In this document: piece by piece, positions 1 through 12,185 of the stretch
Layout of the letters: every line of letters begins with the position of its first letter
Position numbering within the stretch: position 1 is the first letter of the stretch
Assembly (NCBI GenBank): GCA_034620365.1
Contig: JAQGEQ010000251.1
Location: 62,001-126,000 of the forward strand
Source of the DNA: Pegea sp. RAD2-039
Taxonomy: Eukaryota; Chordata; Thaliacea; Salpida; Salpidae
Reading direction: 5' to 3'
Length of the DNA: 64,000 nucleotides
Notes under the pieces: generated by a model
Told to the model about the DNA's origin: nothing
The model's database searches: none
Seen by the model: the letters and a program-made list of their open reading frames with translations, nothing else
Program-made: the position numbers and the translations under genes

Positions 1-2757
1 CACTTGCAAATACAACCAGCCACTTGCAAATACAACCAGCCACTTGCAAATACAACCAGCCACTTGCAAATGCAACCAACCACTTGCAAATACAACCAAC
101 CACTTGCAAATACAACCAGCCACTTGCAAATGCAACCAACCACTTGCAAATGCAACCAACCACTTGCAAATGCAACCAACCACTTGCAAATTGACAACCA
201 GCCACTTGCAAATGCAACCAGCCACTTGCAAATACAACCAGCCACTTGCAAATACAACCAACCACTTGCAAATGCAACCAACACTTGCAAATACAACCAA
301 CCACTTGCAAATACAACCAGCCACTTGCAAATGCAACCAACCACTTGCAAATGCAACCAACCACTTGAAAATGCAACCAACCACTTGCAAATGCAACCAA
401 CCACTTGCAAATACAACCAGCCACTTGCAAATGCAACCAACCACTTGCAAATGCAACCAGCCACTTGCAAATGCAACCAACCACTTGCAAATGCAACCAA
501 CCACTTGCAAATGCAACCAACCACTTGCAAATACAACCAGCCACTTGAAAATGCAACCAGCCACTTGCAAATGCAACCAACCACTTGCAAATGCAACAGC
601 CAGTTGCAAATGCAACCAGCCACTTGCAAATGCAACCAACCACTTGCAAATGCAACCAACCACTTGCAAATGCCAGTTGCAAATACAACCAACCACTTGC
701 AAATACAACCAACCACTTGCAAATACAACCAACCACTTGCAAATGCAACCAACCACTTGCAAATGCAACCAACCACTTGCAAATACAACCAGCCACTTGA
801 AAATGCAACCAGCCACTTGCAAATGCAACCAACCACTTGCAAATGCAACCAACCACTTGCAAATACAACCAACCACTTGCAAATGCAACCAGCCACTTGC
901 AAATGCAACCAGCCACTTGCAAATGCAACCAACCACTTGCAAATGCAACCAGCCACTTGCAAATGCAACCAGCCACTTGCAAATGCAACCAGCCACTTGC
1001 AAATGCAACCAACCACTTCCAAATACAACCAACCACTTGCAAATACAACCAGCCAGTTGCAAATACAACCAACCACTTGCAAATACAACCAGCCAGTTGC
1101 AAATACAACCAACCACTTGCAAATACAACCAACCACTTGCAAATACAACCAGCCACTTGAAAATACAACCAGCCACTTGAAAATGCAACCAACACTTGCA
1201 AATGCAACCAGCCACCAACTTGCAAATACAACTAGCCACTTGCAAATACAACCAACCACTTGCAAATGCAACCAACCACTTGCAAATGCAACCAGCCACT
1301 TGCAAATACAACCAACCACTTGCAAATACAACCAGCCACTTGAAAATGCAACCAGCCACTTGCAAATGCAACCAACCACTTGCAAATACAACCAGCCACT
1401 TGCAAATACAACCAGCCACTTGCAAATACAACCAGCCACTTGCAAATGCAACCAGCCACTTGCAAATGCAACCAGCCACTTGCAAATGCAACCAGCCACT
1501 TGCAAATGCAACCAACCACTTGCAAATTCAACCAACCACTTGCAAATACAACCAACCACTTGCAAATGCAACCAACCACTTGCAAATGCAACCAACCACT
1601 TGCAAATGCAACCAACCACTTGCAAATGCAACCAACCACTTGCAAATACAACCAACCACTTGCAAATACAACCAGCCAGTTGCAAATACAACCAACCACT
1701 TGCAAATACAACCAACCACTTGCAAATGCAACCAACACTTGCAAATGCAACCAACACTTACAAATGCAACCAACACTTGCAAATGCAACCAGCCACTTGC
1801 AAATGCAACCAACACTTGCAAATGCAACCAACACTTGCAAATGCAACCAACCACTTGCAAATGCAGCCAACCAACTTGCAAATGCAACCAACCACTTGCA
1901 AATACAACCAGCCACTTGAAAATGCAACCAGCCACTTGAAAATGCAACCAGCCACTTGCAAATGCAACCAACCACTTGCAAATGCAACCAACCACTTGAA
2001 AATGCAACCAACCACTTGCAAATACAACCAGCCACTTGAAAATGCAACCAGCCACTTGAAAATGCAACCAGCCACTCCAAATGCAACCAACCACTTGCAA
2101 ATGCAACCAACCACTTGCAAATGCAACCAACCACTTGCAAATACAGCCAACCAAATTGCAAATACAACCAACCACTTGCAAATGCAACCAACCACTTGCA
2201 AATGCAACCAACCACTTGCAAATGCAACCAACACTTGCAAATGCAACCAACACTTGCAAATGCAACCAACCACTTGCAAATGCAACCAGCCACTTGCAAA
2301 CACAACCAACCACTTGCAAATACAACCAACCACTTGCAAATGCAACCAACCACTTGCAAACACAACCAACCACTTGCAAATGCAACCAACCACTTGCAAA
2401 TGCAACCAACCACTTGCAAATGCAACCAACCACTTGCAAACACAACCAACCACTTGCAAATACAACCAACCACTTGCAAATGCAACCAACCACTTGCAAA
2501 TGCAACCAACCACTTGCAAATGCAACCAACTTACAAATACAGCCAACCAAATTGCAAATGCAACCAACAAATACAGCTTGCAAATGCAACCAGCCACTTG
2601 CAAATACATTCAGCCACTTGCAAATGCAACCAACCACTTGCAAATGCAACCAACCACTTGCAAATGCAACCAGCCACTTGCAAATACAACCAACCACTTG
2701 CAAATGCAACCAACCACTTGCAAATGCAACCAACACTTGCAAATGCAACCAGCTTGT
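1..2757. repeat. 20-bp minisatellite/satellite array
   Basis: About 138 head-to-tail copies of a 20-bp unit, consensus CACTTGCAAATGCAACCAAC. Two positions alternate throughout (ATG or ATA after the CAA; CCAAC or CCAGC at the end). There are scattered 19-bp units that lack one C, and a TTGAAAAT variant. The array runs off the left edge of the window and ends in unrelated sequence near 2757. The unit contains no stop in any forward frame, and 20 is not a multiple of 3, so three units (60 bp) give a 20-residue protein repeat in every frame. This explains very long open frames on both strands, which I do not regard as genes. The neighbouring CNOT1 gene reads toward the array, so it may sit in an intron. 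Confidence 0.97.
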
Positions 2758-3380
2758 TAATAATTTCTGTAAATGTTCTGTACTGAAAAGTGATAAAATA
2801 ATTCAACTGAAAACTAATGTAAAGATCACATTGTGATTATCAAAGACTGCTGATTCCATGCAAGATACTAAATCAAATTTGACTTGCAGCTGTAGAGGCT
2901 GCATCTTTTCAGATGTAACCACAGAGTTATTTAACTTGATAATTACAGACACCAACTTCCACGTGATTGAAAGGGTGGTTGTTAGTCGAAGAAAGTTTAC
3001 AAAAATTAAAACAGAAGCCCAAAGAAAGGGTTCAACATAGAAACCCCCTAATTAAAGTTTGTAAAATAGTGTAACTTGATTCACTGATGAGATCAACAAA
3101 ATAGGTGACAGAAAGTTTAGAAAATGGTGGGAATTTTTTAAGAGGTAATCTAATAGAGGTAGCAGGTAATCTTGTCCATAAACGCCACAGGTGAAACCTG
3201 CACGAGCATATAAAGGGGCGCCAAGCAAATCGAGCAAGTGTCTTCTTGGTATCAGTTGTTGTTGTAGCTTCGTATTTGAGGAAAAACTAATTGGATGAGA
3301 AAACCAGTCTTGTAAAATCCACATTTAACAAAATGTATGAAAGTAGATAGTATGAAGTAGGAGAAACGATGAGAACAAAC
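2758..3380. other. Spacer or intron between CNOT1 exon and satellite
   Basis: This stretch follows the splice donor of the last visible CNOT1 exon, read on the minus strand. Short open frames exist on both strands (for example 2858-3040 forward and 3052-3324 reverse). None resembles the expected next CNOT1 segment or any family I know. It is best read as the start of a long intron that includes the tandem array. Confidence 0.5.
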
Positions 3381-6300
3381 CTGTGTTTCTTTGATAGATA
3401 CAGGAGTTGTAATAGGTGCTGATGGTTGAATGAAATGTGTTGAAGTTGCTGCTGTTGATGTAGCTGATGAAGATGTAGTTGATGTTACTTCGCATGTACT
3501 TGGATTTGATTGAGGGTCTTTAGACTCTTTACCAAGCTCAACATACTATAGATGTAAAATTAAGATGATATCTGAGATAAAGAAGTGAAAACTACCTTGG
3601 CAAGTTCAGCAGGAAAGCTTTCAAAATGAGGAATTGTGGTGATATGTTGACAATATTGAGGATAATCTTTCAATTTAGTCTTAAACCGATCTAAAGCTGC
3701 TATTCCAAATGAGAACATCTTATTACTTCGAGGTTTTCGAAGAGCTTCTAGTACATAACGAAGAGCAATTCCTAGAGCTGAAATAATGGTACACGGTTAC
3801 ATGTTAGATAAATAATTACTCAGCAAATATGATGATGTTGATACAGATGTTTGCTATCTTACTTATGTTGAAGATAGAACTTCAATATTTCAACAACAAA
3901 AAGCTCGAAATCGAGATTTGAACTAGATATTTTTGAAGTAAAAACAACGAACTCACGCATATAGGCGACCAAATCTTTCTGGATGACTCCACCAAATAAG
4001 CAAGCTGTGATTTTCAGTTCTTTGTCAGGATACTAAAGTTGACAAGTTTTAGAAAAAGTATTTGTGATAAATATTTATCAAACTTGTGGAAAGAAGCGGT
4101 ACTCTTCAAAAAGATTTCTCATCATACAGTTAAAGACTTCGCGCTCTTCCTGTTTCTCAGACTCTTTGAATTGTTGCAAAAGATCTAAGATCTGTGCGAA
4201 GAGGTTAGATAGGAATGGAGAAGATGATGACTTACATCATCGACTGTGATTGAAGGATTCGGCTTGACATTGTAGATCCGTTGAAAGTAGCTGTTCGCTT
4301 TATCTTCAATCTCTTTACTAAAAGATCGATTCATATCAGGCCAAGCACAAGAACTATCAGCTGTTGATGTCAATTGATGAGATTCGCGCTTTATCGCGTT
4401 ATGACGTAAACTTACAAGCTGCCACAGCAGCAGCAGATTTGTTGAGTTGATTGTTGGGTTTTCCGGTTACATTTGACACCAACGTCGAAGGCTGAATAGC
4501 GTGAGGCGCTGTATTGAAGCCTGGTCGTCTTTGATCAGATGAAAAGCTGTCAGGCGCCATCCCAATAGCTGTTGGTTGGTTGAACCGATCTACAAAGCAG
4601 TCACGTGAGCGATGACGTCATGATGAAGTGAAAACTCACCGGAGTTTGTAGGCATTGGAATTTCTTTTTTAGGTGTATGAGTGAATCCAGAGTAGAAGTC
4701 GTTTTTAGAGGGTTGGTTAAAGACGTTGCTGTAAGTAGTGGTGGGACCAGAAGGTAGAAACATTGAAGAGCTGGTCGGGAAGTTGGAGTCATCATTAAGT
4801 GGATTGGTATTGTTCAAAGCACTCAACTGCTGGTAACTACTGTTGGTAAGTCGTTCCAATAGTGGGTTACTTTCAATCTTCAGTTGTTGAGTTTGTAAAG
4901 ATGGGGTTTGAAGAGGTGATGGCATCGTAAAGTTGCTGATTGATTGTGTTACAATCGAAGAGAGATTGTTGGGTGTATGGAAAGCACTCGCAGTTACTGG
5001 AGTTCCAATTGCACCAACTGATGCTGCTGCTGCCTGAATCTTCTCATAACTCGTTGTATTTTGATGGGTAGTAGGCATGGTATTTATAGACAAGTTCTTC
5101 ATCGGTTGAACCACACTTGCGATTGGTTTCTTGATTGGTGATTGAGTTGTAACTGCTTCTTTAGATGGATTGTAAGCAGGTAGACCGTTAGTGGAATTGA
5201 AGGATGATAATGTTTCAACCTGCACAAGATATTCATGAAACAAATGTGTTGTAGAGGATGGTGGGAAGTACATTTGGTGGTTGTTGAGGTGTTGTGGTTG
5301 CGAGGTTTGGAGGATTGCTTCGTGGCTGGTTTAATACTGTAGATGGTTGACGTAGTGTCTTTGTATTTGCACTACAACATGATTGAATAAATTGGATATT
5401 TTCATTTGGATCTCCAGTGGAACGTGACCTAGAAATATATTTACAAGTTGTAGAAAGAAAGTAATTTCTGTTTAATTTAGAAAAACAAATCAGTTTAAAA
5501 ATAAATACAACTAACCCGCTGCTGCTGAAATGTTTTTGTAAAGTAGACAACATACTTGGCAACGCTTCTTGCCAAAAAGCACCTGTTACACTCAGCATAG
5601 GGCCTGAAACACATCTCATAGTTAATTACAAATATCTAGATCGTTTATCAGCTTAAATTTAAAAGATTACAACAACAACTGGTGGTGGTTTCACCAGATA
5701 TAGACCTGGTAGTTCGGGAAAGCCCCTTTTCAGGAACTTAACACAATCATCTAAGAAAGCGTGACCATGTTCTACTGAGCTGTCAGCAACCCATTTGTCA
5801 AGCTTCAAATATTCTCTTTTATGGGCTAAAGCTGCAAGATCAATAGCAAACGGACAAGGTCTTTCATTGAGAAGTACTGTGAGAGTCTAGAAAGAAATTT
5901 GCAACATTGTTGTGACAGAGACAGTAAAAAGCTGAGCAGAATTTACTTTAGTTTCTTGAGCAAGTTCAAGGATTCGAGAAAGTTTTGAACTTTCAACTTC
6001 ATCACTAGTTCGGAACCACTCAGACATACTTCTGGTGACTAATTTTTGAGGATGATTTACTTTATTAGGGACAGTCTACACCAAAACAAAGAATAGTTTT
6101 GAACGAACGAAACTGATGAAGCAAACAAACCTGTGCATTCCACACTTCTTGAAAAACAACAGCTGAATTGGGATGGGTTTCTACAAAGACTTGAAGCAAG
6201 TTGAGGATGCAGTCAGTTTTGAGAGTTGGCCAGTTGGGTGTTGACTGTTGATTGAAACAAACAGATAGTTATGAAGAACAAATATTTGCAGCAACGACAA

Positions 6301-9264
6301 TATTGAGACATTCACATGATAAACAAATAACTAAAGAGGCGGCGAGTGAGGATACCTGAATAAGCGAGAAGGCAAGTAAATCAGGGCAAGTCTTCATAGG
6401 TACATCTAACAGCTTTTTAACTGATATTCGTAATAAATCCTTTTCTGATAAATTCAATAAACATTCAACGAGATCCAAAGATTTCCTGATAATCAAAATA
6501 AGATGAAGTGGTTGAAGAGTTAATTTCAAGTGTATAATTGTAGTATGTTTTGCTTCTACTTACAAATGCTGCTACTTACATATTTCGATTGCAAACAAAT
6601 AGTAAAAAGTCAACTAACCAAACTAGAATGTCGCGCTTCTCTTCATCTATCGGTTGTTTGAAGCTTGTAACATTAACAGGTCGAGTGACATGCTCGGCGA
6701 AATTGTGAATATGGTTATGTCGTAAACATAATTGGATAACTGCAAACTACAAATACGGAGATTGCAAATGTATGTTTCAACCACAAGTGACAATTTCATA
6801 CTTGAGAATTATAGTTCTTCCAGTTTTTCAAAAGTAGGTTGAAGGGAGATTCACCGGCTTTCTGAGGCAAAGCTTTAATTGCTCCAATTAAAACACTTAG
6901 TCCAGTTAAATCACAAATACTCTTCCCAGCTTGATCCAGTTCAGCCACCACATCACTTCCAGTTATTTGCGGATTCTAAACAATTTGTTATTTACGAGTT
7001 TCAGTATCAAATATTAAGAAACCTTTTCAGTGACAGCAGCTATAAAATTCTCCCAGTTCCACCTTTTCTCACCAACATCTTTCTCAGTTGACCCTTCATT
7101 ACCCTATAAACAGCAAAAAGTTCAATTTAGAATGGAAAAGCCGACAGCAAAAACATTTAATTATTATTAAATAGTTACTGAATATTTGTAGAACAACAAC
7201 AAATGTTATATACCGGGAAAACAGCATAGTCAGATAAGTTTTCAAAGCTAGAAGCCATCATCCAAATACAAGTTGCTGTTTGAGCAGCAGTAACTGTATT
7301 TTGATTATACTGTTCGAAAATTCCTTTACACGATTCTATTCTGTTAACAAAATTCCAGTTTAAAGTTTCACTTTTGCAGGAGTTGTTATCCATAATAGCG
7401 TTAAAAAATAAATGTTTCAAATACTGTGAAAAATCTCTTCATACTTTGCACATGAATCATAACCATAATCATGGAAGATATCAGCGAGAGATAGGGGTGG
7501 TACCGAAGGTACTGCAGTTTCACCAAGTATCCGTTCTTTGTGTAAATCATCACCATTAACCAGAGGAAGTAAGATGGTTGGTATGCGATCAAAATGTGGT
7601 TGGTTTTCTGAATCATCATTTTTATTTAATTTTGAAATTATTTTTGTTGCAAAATAACAACCTTTACGATAAGTACTGAAGAAGTTAGATGTTTGTTCGT
7701 TTGAAAGGTTTTTGTTTCGTCTTATTTCAGTGAATATTACATGCAATGCTTCTATTGGTAGGTCAGGTAGTTTTATATCCTGCTGATTAAACGTTTTGTT
7801 AGTTTGCTCTCAAAAACTGTAAACACATTTCGTTATCAAATCGATAAACATCAAGTGAAAAATCTTTCTAATACTAATTGATTAAATATATTTGAGATTT
7901 AATTTGATATTTTTAATTTTGTAATAAAAAGAAATAAAATAAATTGAGAAAAAATTTCAGTTTAAACTTTATGTGCTTAAAGAAGCTGAAAGACTTTTTT
8001 TGATAAAAAACCTAATAATTCAAATTATGTTGCTCCAAAACATGCAGACTGACATGTTACTTGGAGTCACATTAAGAAATAAATAAGATTTTTATCAAAC
8101 AAGAAAAAGGATCTGGCAGCAAATGAAATTCTTAGTGCAAGAAGTGACAGTTAACACCTGATGATTAAATATACTTTAGATTACCTCAGCAGCTTTTTTC
8201 CCTCCATCAGTATACAGCTTAACAAATTCAGAGAGCTTGTTTTCAACAAATTCTGAAGCTAAAAAATTAAACTAAATTTGCAAATAAATTTCAACATTGA
8301 AATGTTATATAATAAAACTTAATTATGTAACTTTCTTTTCTGATTTATAAACCACACACATACCCAATTTTCTAATTTCCAAAACAATAGACTTTTTTAA
8401 AGCAATTGCAATTAAAAGTTCGATGGACTTTGATAAACCAAGAGTTTTTGAGATGTTATACAAGAGATCTTTAGAGGGAGTGAGACTTTTTTGATGGAAT
8501 AGTGGGTTTTGAATAGAAGTGCAGACTGTGGTTGTGAAACTGATTTTTGAAGATAAATTATTCAACTCTTGATTAAGATAATTAACCTTTAAAATAACAT
8601 ATCATGAATTAATGCATACAACTTACATCAGAAGTTATATAAATAAGGAAGTTTAAAGAATATTTAAATTGAATAATGAAGATAAAAAATTATAATTTCT
8701 TATTATCTGTAAATTAAATTATAGATTATGCTACATTATATATGAACAATTCATAAAAGTTTTTAGAAATACATAAATAACTTCCAGTTTTTAAAGTAAC
8801 AAAAAATGTTATTAAACATTGTCAAGTTTATAAAAGTATTTAAAAACCTGAATTGAGTTTGAAGGTAGTTTGTTGGTATCATTGGAGTTGATAAACTCTA
8901 TACTGGAAAAGAGGCAGCGGAACAAATGTCGCTCAGCCTCAATTCCAACCCTTTCCACTAACTAAATTTTAAAATAACCAATTTAACACCAAAAAAGTTT
9001 AAATAAACAAAACTTAACCATTACGTAGAAAAAATCATTGCCAAGAATTGCTACTACCAGTTACTGGTTTTATTCATTACTAGAATTATTATTACAAACA
9101 CAAATTGAATAAATAATATCTACAACACTTGAGATATAAATTCTCTGGTGGGTCAAACTTACATTAGATATCTCAGCACTATATTGTTTATAAGTTTTCT
9201 TAGAAAGATTTCCAACTAAATGACTGATTTGTGATAAACAGAATGTTAAAGTATCAATATTCAT
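3381..9264 (-). CDS. CNOT1: CCR4-NOT transcription complex subunit 1, N-terminal half (partial)
   Basis: Scaffold of the cytoplasmic CCR4-NOT deadenylase, which shortens mRNA poly(A) tails. Twenty-two exons can be read on the minus strand. The start is at 9264 ([20 protein letters not shown], matching the human N terminus), followed by exons 8848-8961, 8364-8586, 8185-8258, 7445-7782, 7214-7340 and so on down to 3381-3545, with phases that agree where I checked. The N-terminal HEAT-like region, a Ser/Thr/Gln-rich linker (about 4640-5220) and the tristetraprolin-binding MIF4G-like region ([38 protein letters not shown]) are clear. The visible part is about 1,000 residues. The CAF1-binding, CNOT9-binding and NOT modules are absent. 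The last exon ends ...IKETQ at a GT donor, so the rest probably lies beyond the left edge. Most introns here are only 50-120 bp. Confidence 0.93.
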
Positions 9265-12185
9265 TTCTATGCATTCCCAAAAGAAACAAATTAATTTGAT
9301 GCCTAAAAAAATATTGTTGCCAAGTGGTTAAACTTTACTAAATAGATGCAGCTTTTCAAAGTGTTATTTTGAAAAGAATTAATAATAAATTAGATAAAAA
9401 GGTCAAATTTAATATTTACTATCTTCAGATATTAAATAAAAATTATTTTCTAAAATCATTAAAAGTTCATTTCAAAATACAAATCAAAATATATTATTTA
9501 TTAAAGTAGTTCAAAATAGACATCTTAAAACAAATATAAAATTTTTTAAAAATCAAAATATTAACTAAAACATTATAAGTTTAAATGATTCAATTTAGGA
9601 AAAAAAACTTTAATGTGGAGAAGAGTTGGTTTATAAATAATCATTTTATAAGTGTAAAGTTTATAAATGTAAATTAAAAAATATAAGAAAAAATACTTTT
9701 TAATAAATGAAAAAATAAGATTGAATTTACAAGAAAAATTATAAGTCAGATTACATAATAAAGTTGAAGCTTTTATAATGATGAATTTTACATTTAAACT
9801 AGTTTTAAACATAATATTCCTAAACAACAAACACATTAATGCTACAAAAGTAAAAATAGATTGGTTATTCTTTAATTACATATTCTTTTAAAAGTCGGTT
9901 GTCCTACTAAAGAAGGTCGTTGAAATCAAAGTTAAGTTACATAGATAATTTTTAATGAGTCAATTGCTTTCTTTATTTTTAATTACGATTTTACAAAGCA
10001 ATGACAATATAAATTAGAAATATTTCAGGCCTATACCTGAAACTGAAAAAAACAATCAAAGATTGTACGAAACTGTGTGAAGATACTAGAGTGAAAGAAA
10101 AATGTCTATAAAGCCATAATTGGTAGTTCAGGCATTTCGTTTTTATACATACAGAAAACAAAGATAAGAACTATAATGAGAAAAAAAAGTATAAATTCAA
10201 GACAAAAAATAAATTTGATAGAGCTTATTCGAAATTTAGCTGGAATCAACAATAAACTTAACCAAGTTTAAATGATAAAAAATTATAACATTTTGCTAAT
10301 TAGGTCATAATAGATTCTGTGTATAATAGACACAGATACACAAAAGCAAAGTTTCAGCAAAAAAGCATACCGTAGCTCATTATGAAAGTAAAAGGCATAG
10401 GCTGAAAAAGTCGATCACTTTATACTGAAGACTACTCACTAATAAATTATTTTTTTGGAAAAGATGATTAAGAAAATGTATTTCAATCAATAATTTGATT
10501 ATTTATGCGGGTTTAACGGAAATTTGTGTGATTAATTTTTCACGAACGGAATTTATATTTAATTCTTGCTATTGTTAACTCTTAAAAAACTTAACCTTGC
10601 AAAAAATTTCTAATCTTTTTCAATTTTCAAGAAAAAATGCTTTTTAACGTGAAATCTTAAGTATCAACGATAAATGAAGCAGACATCTGTAAATCAAATG
10701 TACATCTTTAAGAAGTAATCAATTACCGTAATTATATTATTACAAACCTAAATAGAGTAAAGAAGTAGATTTTTTTAATAAAAATTATCCTAGAATATTA
10801 AAGCTAGTCGAGTTTTTTCTCTTAGAAATATTTATTTAAACACTAAGATTCAATAACAACAAAATAAAATTATTGCCAGTAAGAAGAACTTAGGTTTGTG
10901 CACTCGTCTGAGAAGGTGAATAAAAATTAATTTTAAGAGCTATTTATAAGAAACAAACATTGCTGATTTAAATCCCATGCGGGGAAAGACTTGCAAAACT
11001 ATATTATAACTACTGTTTATCTCGTAAACTATAATGTGCAATATAATAGTATTTCAAAAATAATCGCTTAATTTAGTGTGTACTTCGAGAAATTAAAAAG
11101 AAATTTGTATTCAAACTAGTTTTTAGTTGTTCTATGATATCAATAGTTATTTTTAAAGTTATCAAATTATAAACAATTGTGCTTCATTTTTTTACTTAAC
11201 TAAAGCCTGATTTGGTAATTCAAATTTCGTACCACGAAATTCTGTAAAAGTTAACTTAGAATCTTAACTTTAAAAAAGAGTTATATGTTTTATATTTTAT
11301 AAATAAAGTCTCGAAATGTTGAAGCTTGTTTACTACTACTTACGGCGTATCTTTCTAGCAGCAAGATTACAGTATGATTAAACTATTCCATTTATTAGAT
11401 TAAAAACTTATTTAAAAACTAATTAGGTTGATTTAAAAGGAGAGTAAAACTAAGCTGAAAAATCAAGGGTTAACCTTTGAAATTTTTTTTTACAAATAGC
11501 TTTATTCTAGAATACATAGAAGCAACATACTTTTAGCAGAAAACCCGACAGCACTTATGTAGAGTGTGGACACACTTTTAAAAAATAATCTATGGTACAG
11601 CAAAACGTTTGAAAAAAATTTGCTTCAATAAAATCATACATATTTATTTATATATATAATATAAAAAAAATTCGTACAGCAGAGGACTCACTAAAATCTC
11701 TACTATCAAGGTAGGTGATTCCTTACAATTGCCTTTTTTTGTTGGCAGACAAACTTTGGTTACCAATGCGCTATATTATTCTAACCGTTTTTTTCTAAGA
11801 TTTTGTGATTTACGTTTCGCTTTAACCACTACTTTCTGTGCTTGAAGTTTTCACATTGATAGATAAACAAGTTACTAAGCCACTGATTAAACTAAATGTT
11901 GAATATAATTTTATAGTTATAAGTTTACTACTAAATATTAAGAATTGTGTACTTATAATTTTATATCTACTTATTACGAGACATAACAGTTAAATTAATT
12001 TTTTTTTGTTTTAAAATTATTAAAGAATTATGATTTTTTTCTAGTTAACGGTAAACCCGTTTTTATATAGTAAACAATTTGATATATTTTTATGTTTTTA
12101 CCGCTGACGTAAATATGTTTATTTACAAACATTTAATTTAATAAAGGAGTATTTTGAATTATTTCTTGGGAGCGGCATTTTCATT
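9265..12185. other. AT-rich intergenic region between CNOT1 and MEIOB
   Basis: This is a divergent intergenic interval of 2.9 kb. It is AT-rich with many stops and no exon that I can support. A weak tRNA-derived SINE signal (a GATTTAAATCCC B-box-like string with a nearby CTGAGAAGG) lies around 10890-11000. A CRE-like string lies at 12101-12114, close to the MEIOB start. Promoters for both flanking genes should be here. Confidence 0.6.
12101..12114 (+). promoter_or_regulatory. CRE-like element upstream of MEIOB
   Basis: The string CCGCTGACGTAAAT contains TGACGTAA, a CREB/ATF-type core. It lies 72 bp upstream of the MEIOB start codon. The same 14 bases recur at 24796-24809. Function is inferred from position and motif only. 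Confidence 0.35.

Noticed and set aside
1-2757. CRISPR array
   Set aside because: Units are contiguous with no unique spacers, and the surrounding genome is eukaryotic.
4-2836. Very long open frames (up to 918 codons) on both strands
   Set aside because: They follow from a stop-free 20-bp tandem repeat read in all frames. There is no start context, domain or unique sequence.
3052-3324. Possible next CNOT1 exon
   Set aside because: None of the frames matches the expected CNOT1 sequence, and the likely acceptor leads to stops.
10890-11000. tRNA-derived SINE
   Set aside because: A B-box-like GATTTAAATCCC is present, but the A box and stems are too weak to call. Mentioned only within the spacer entry.
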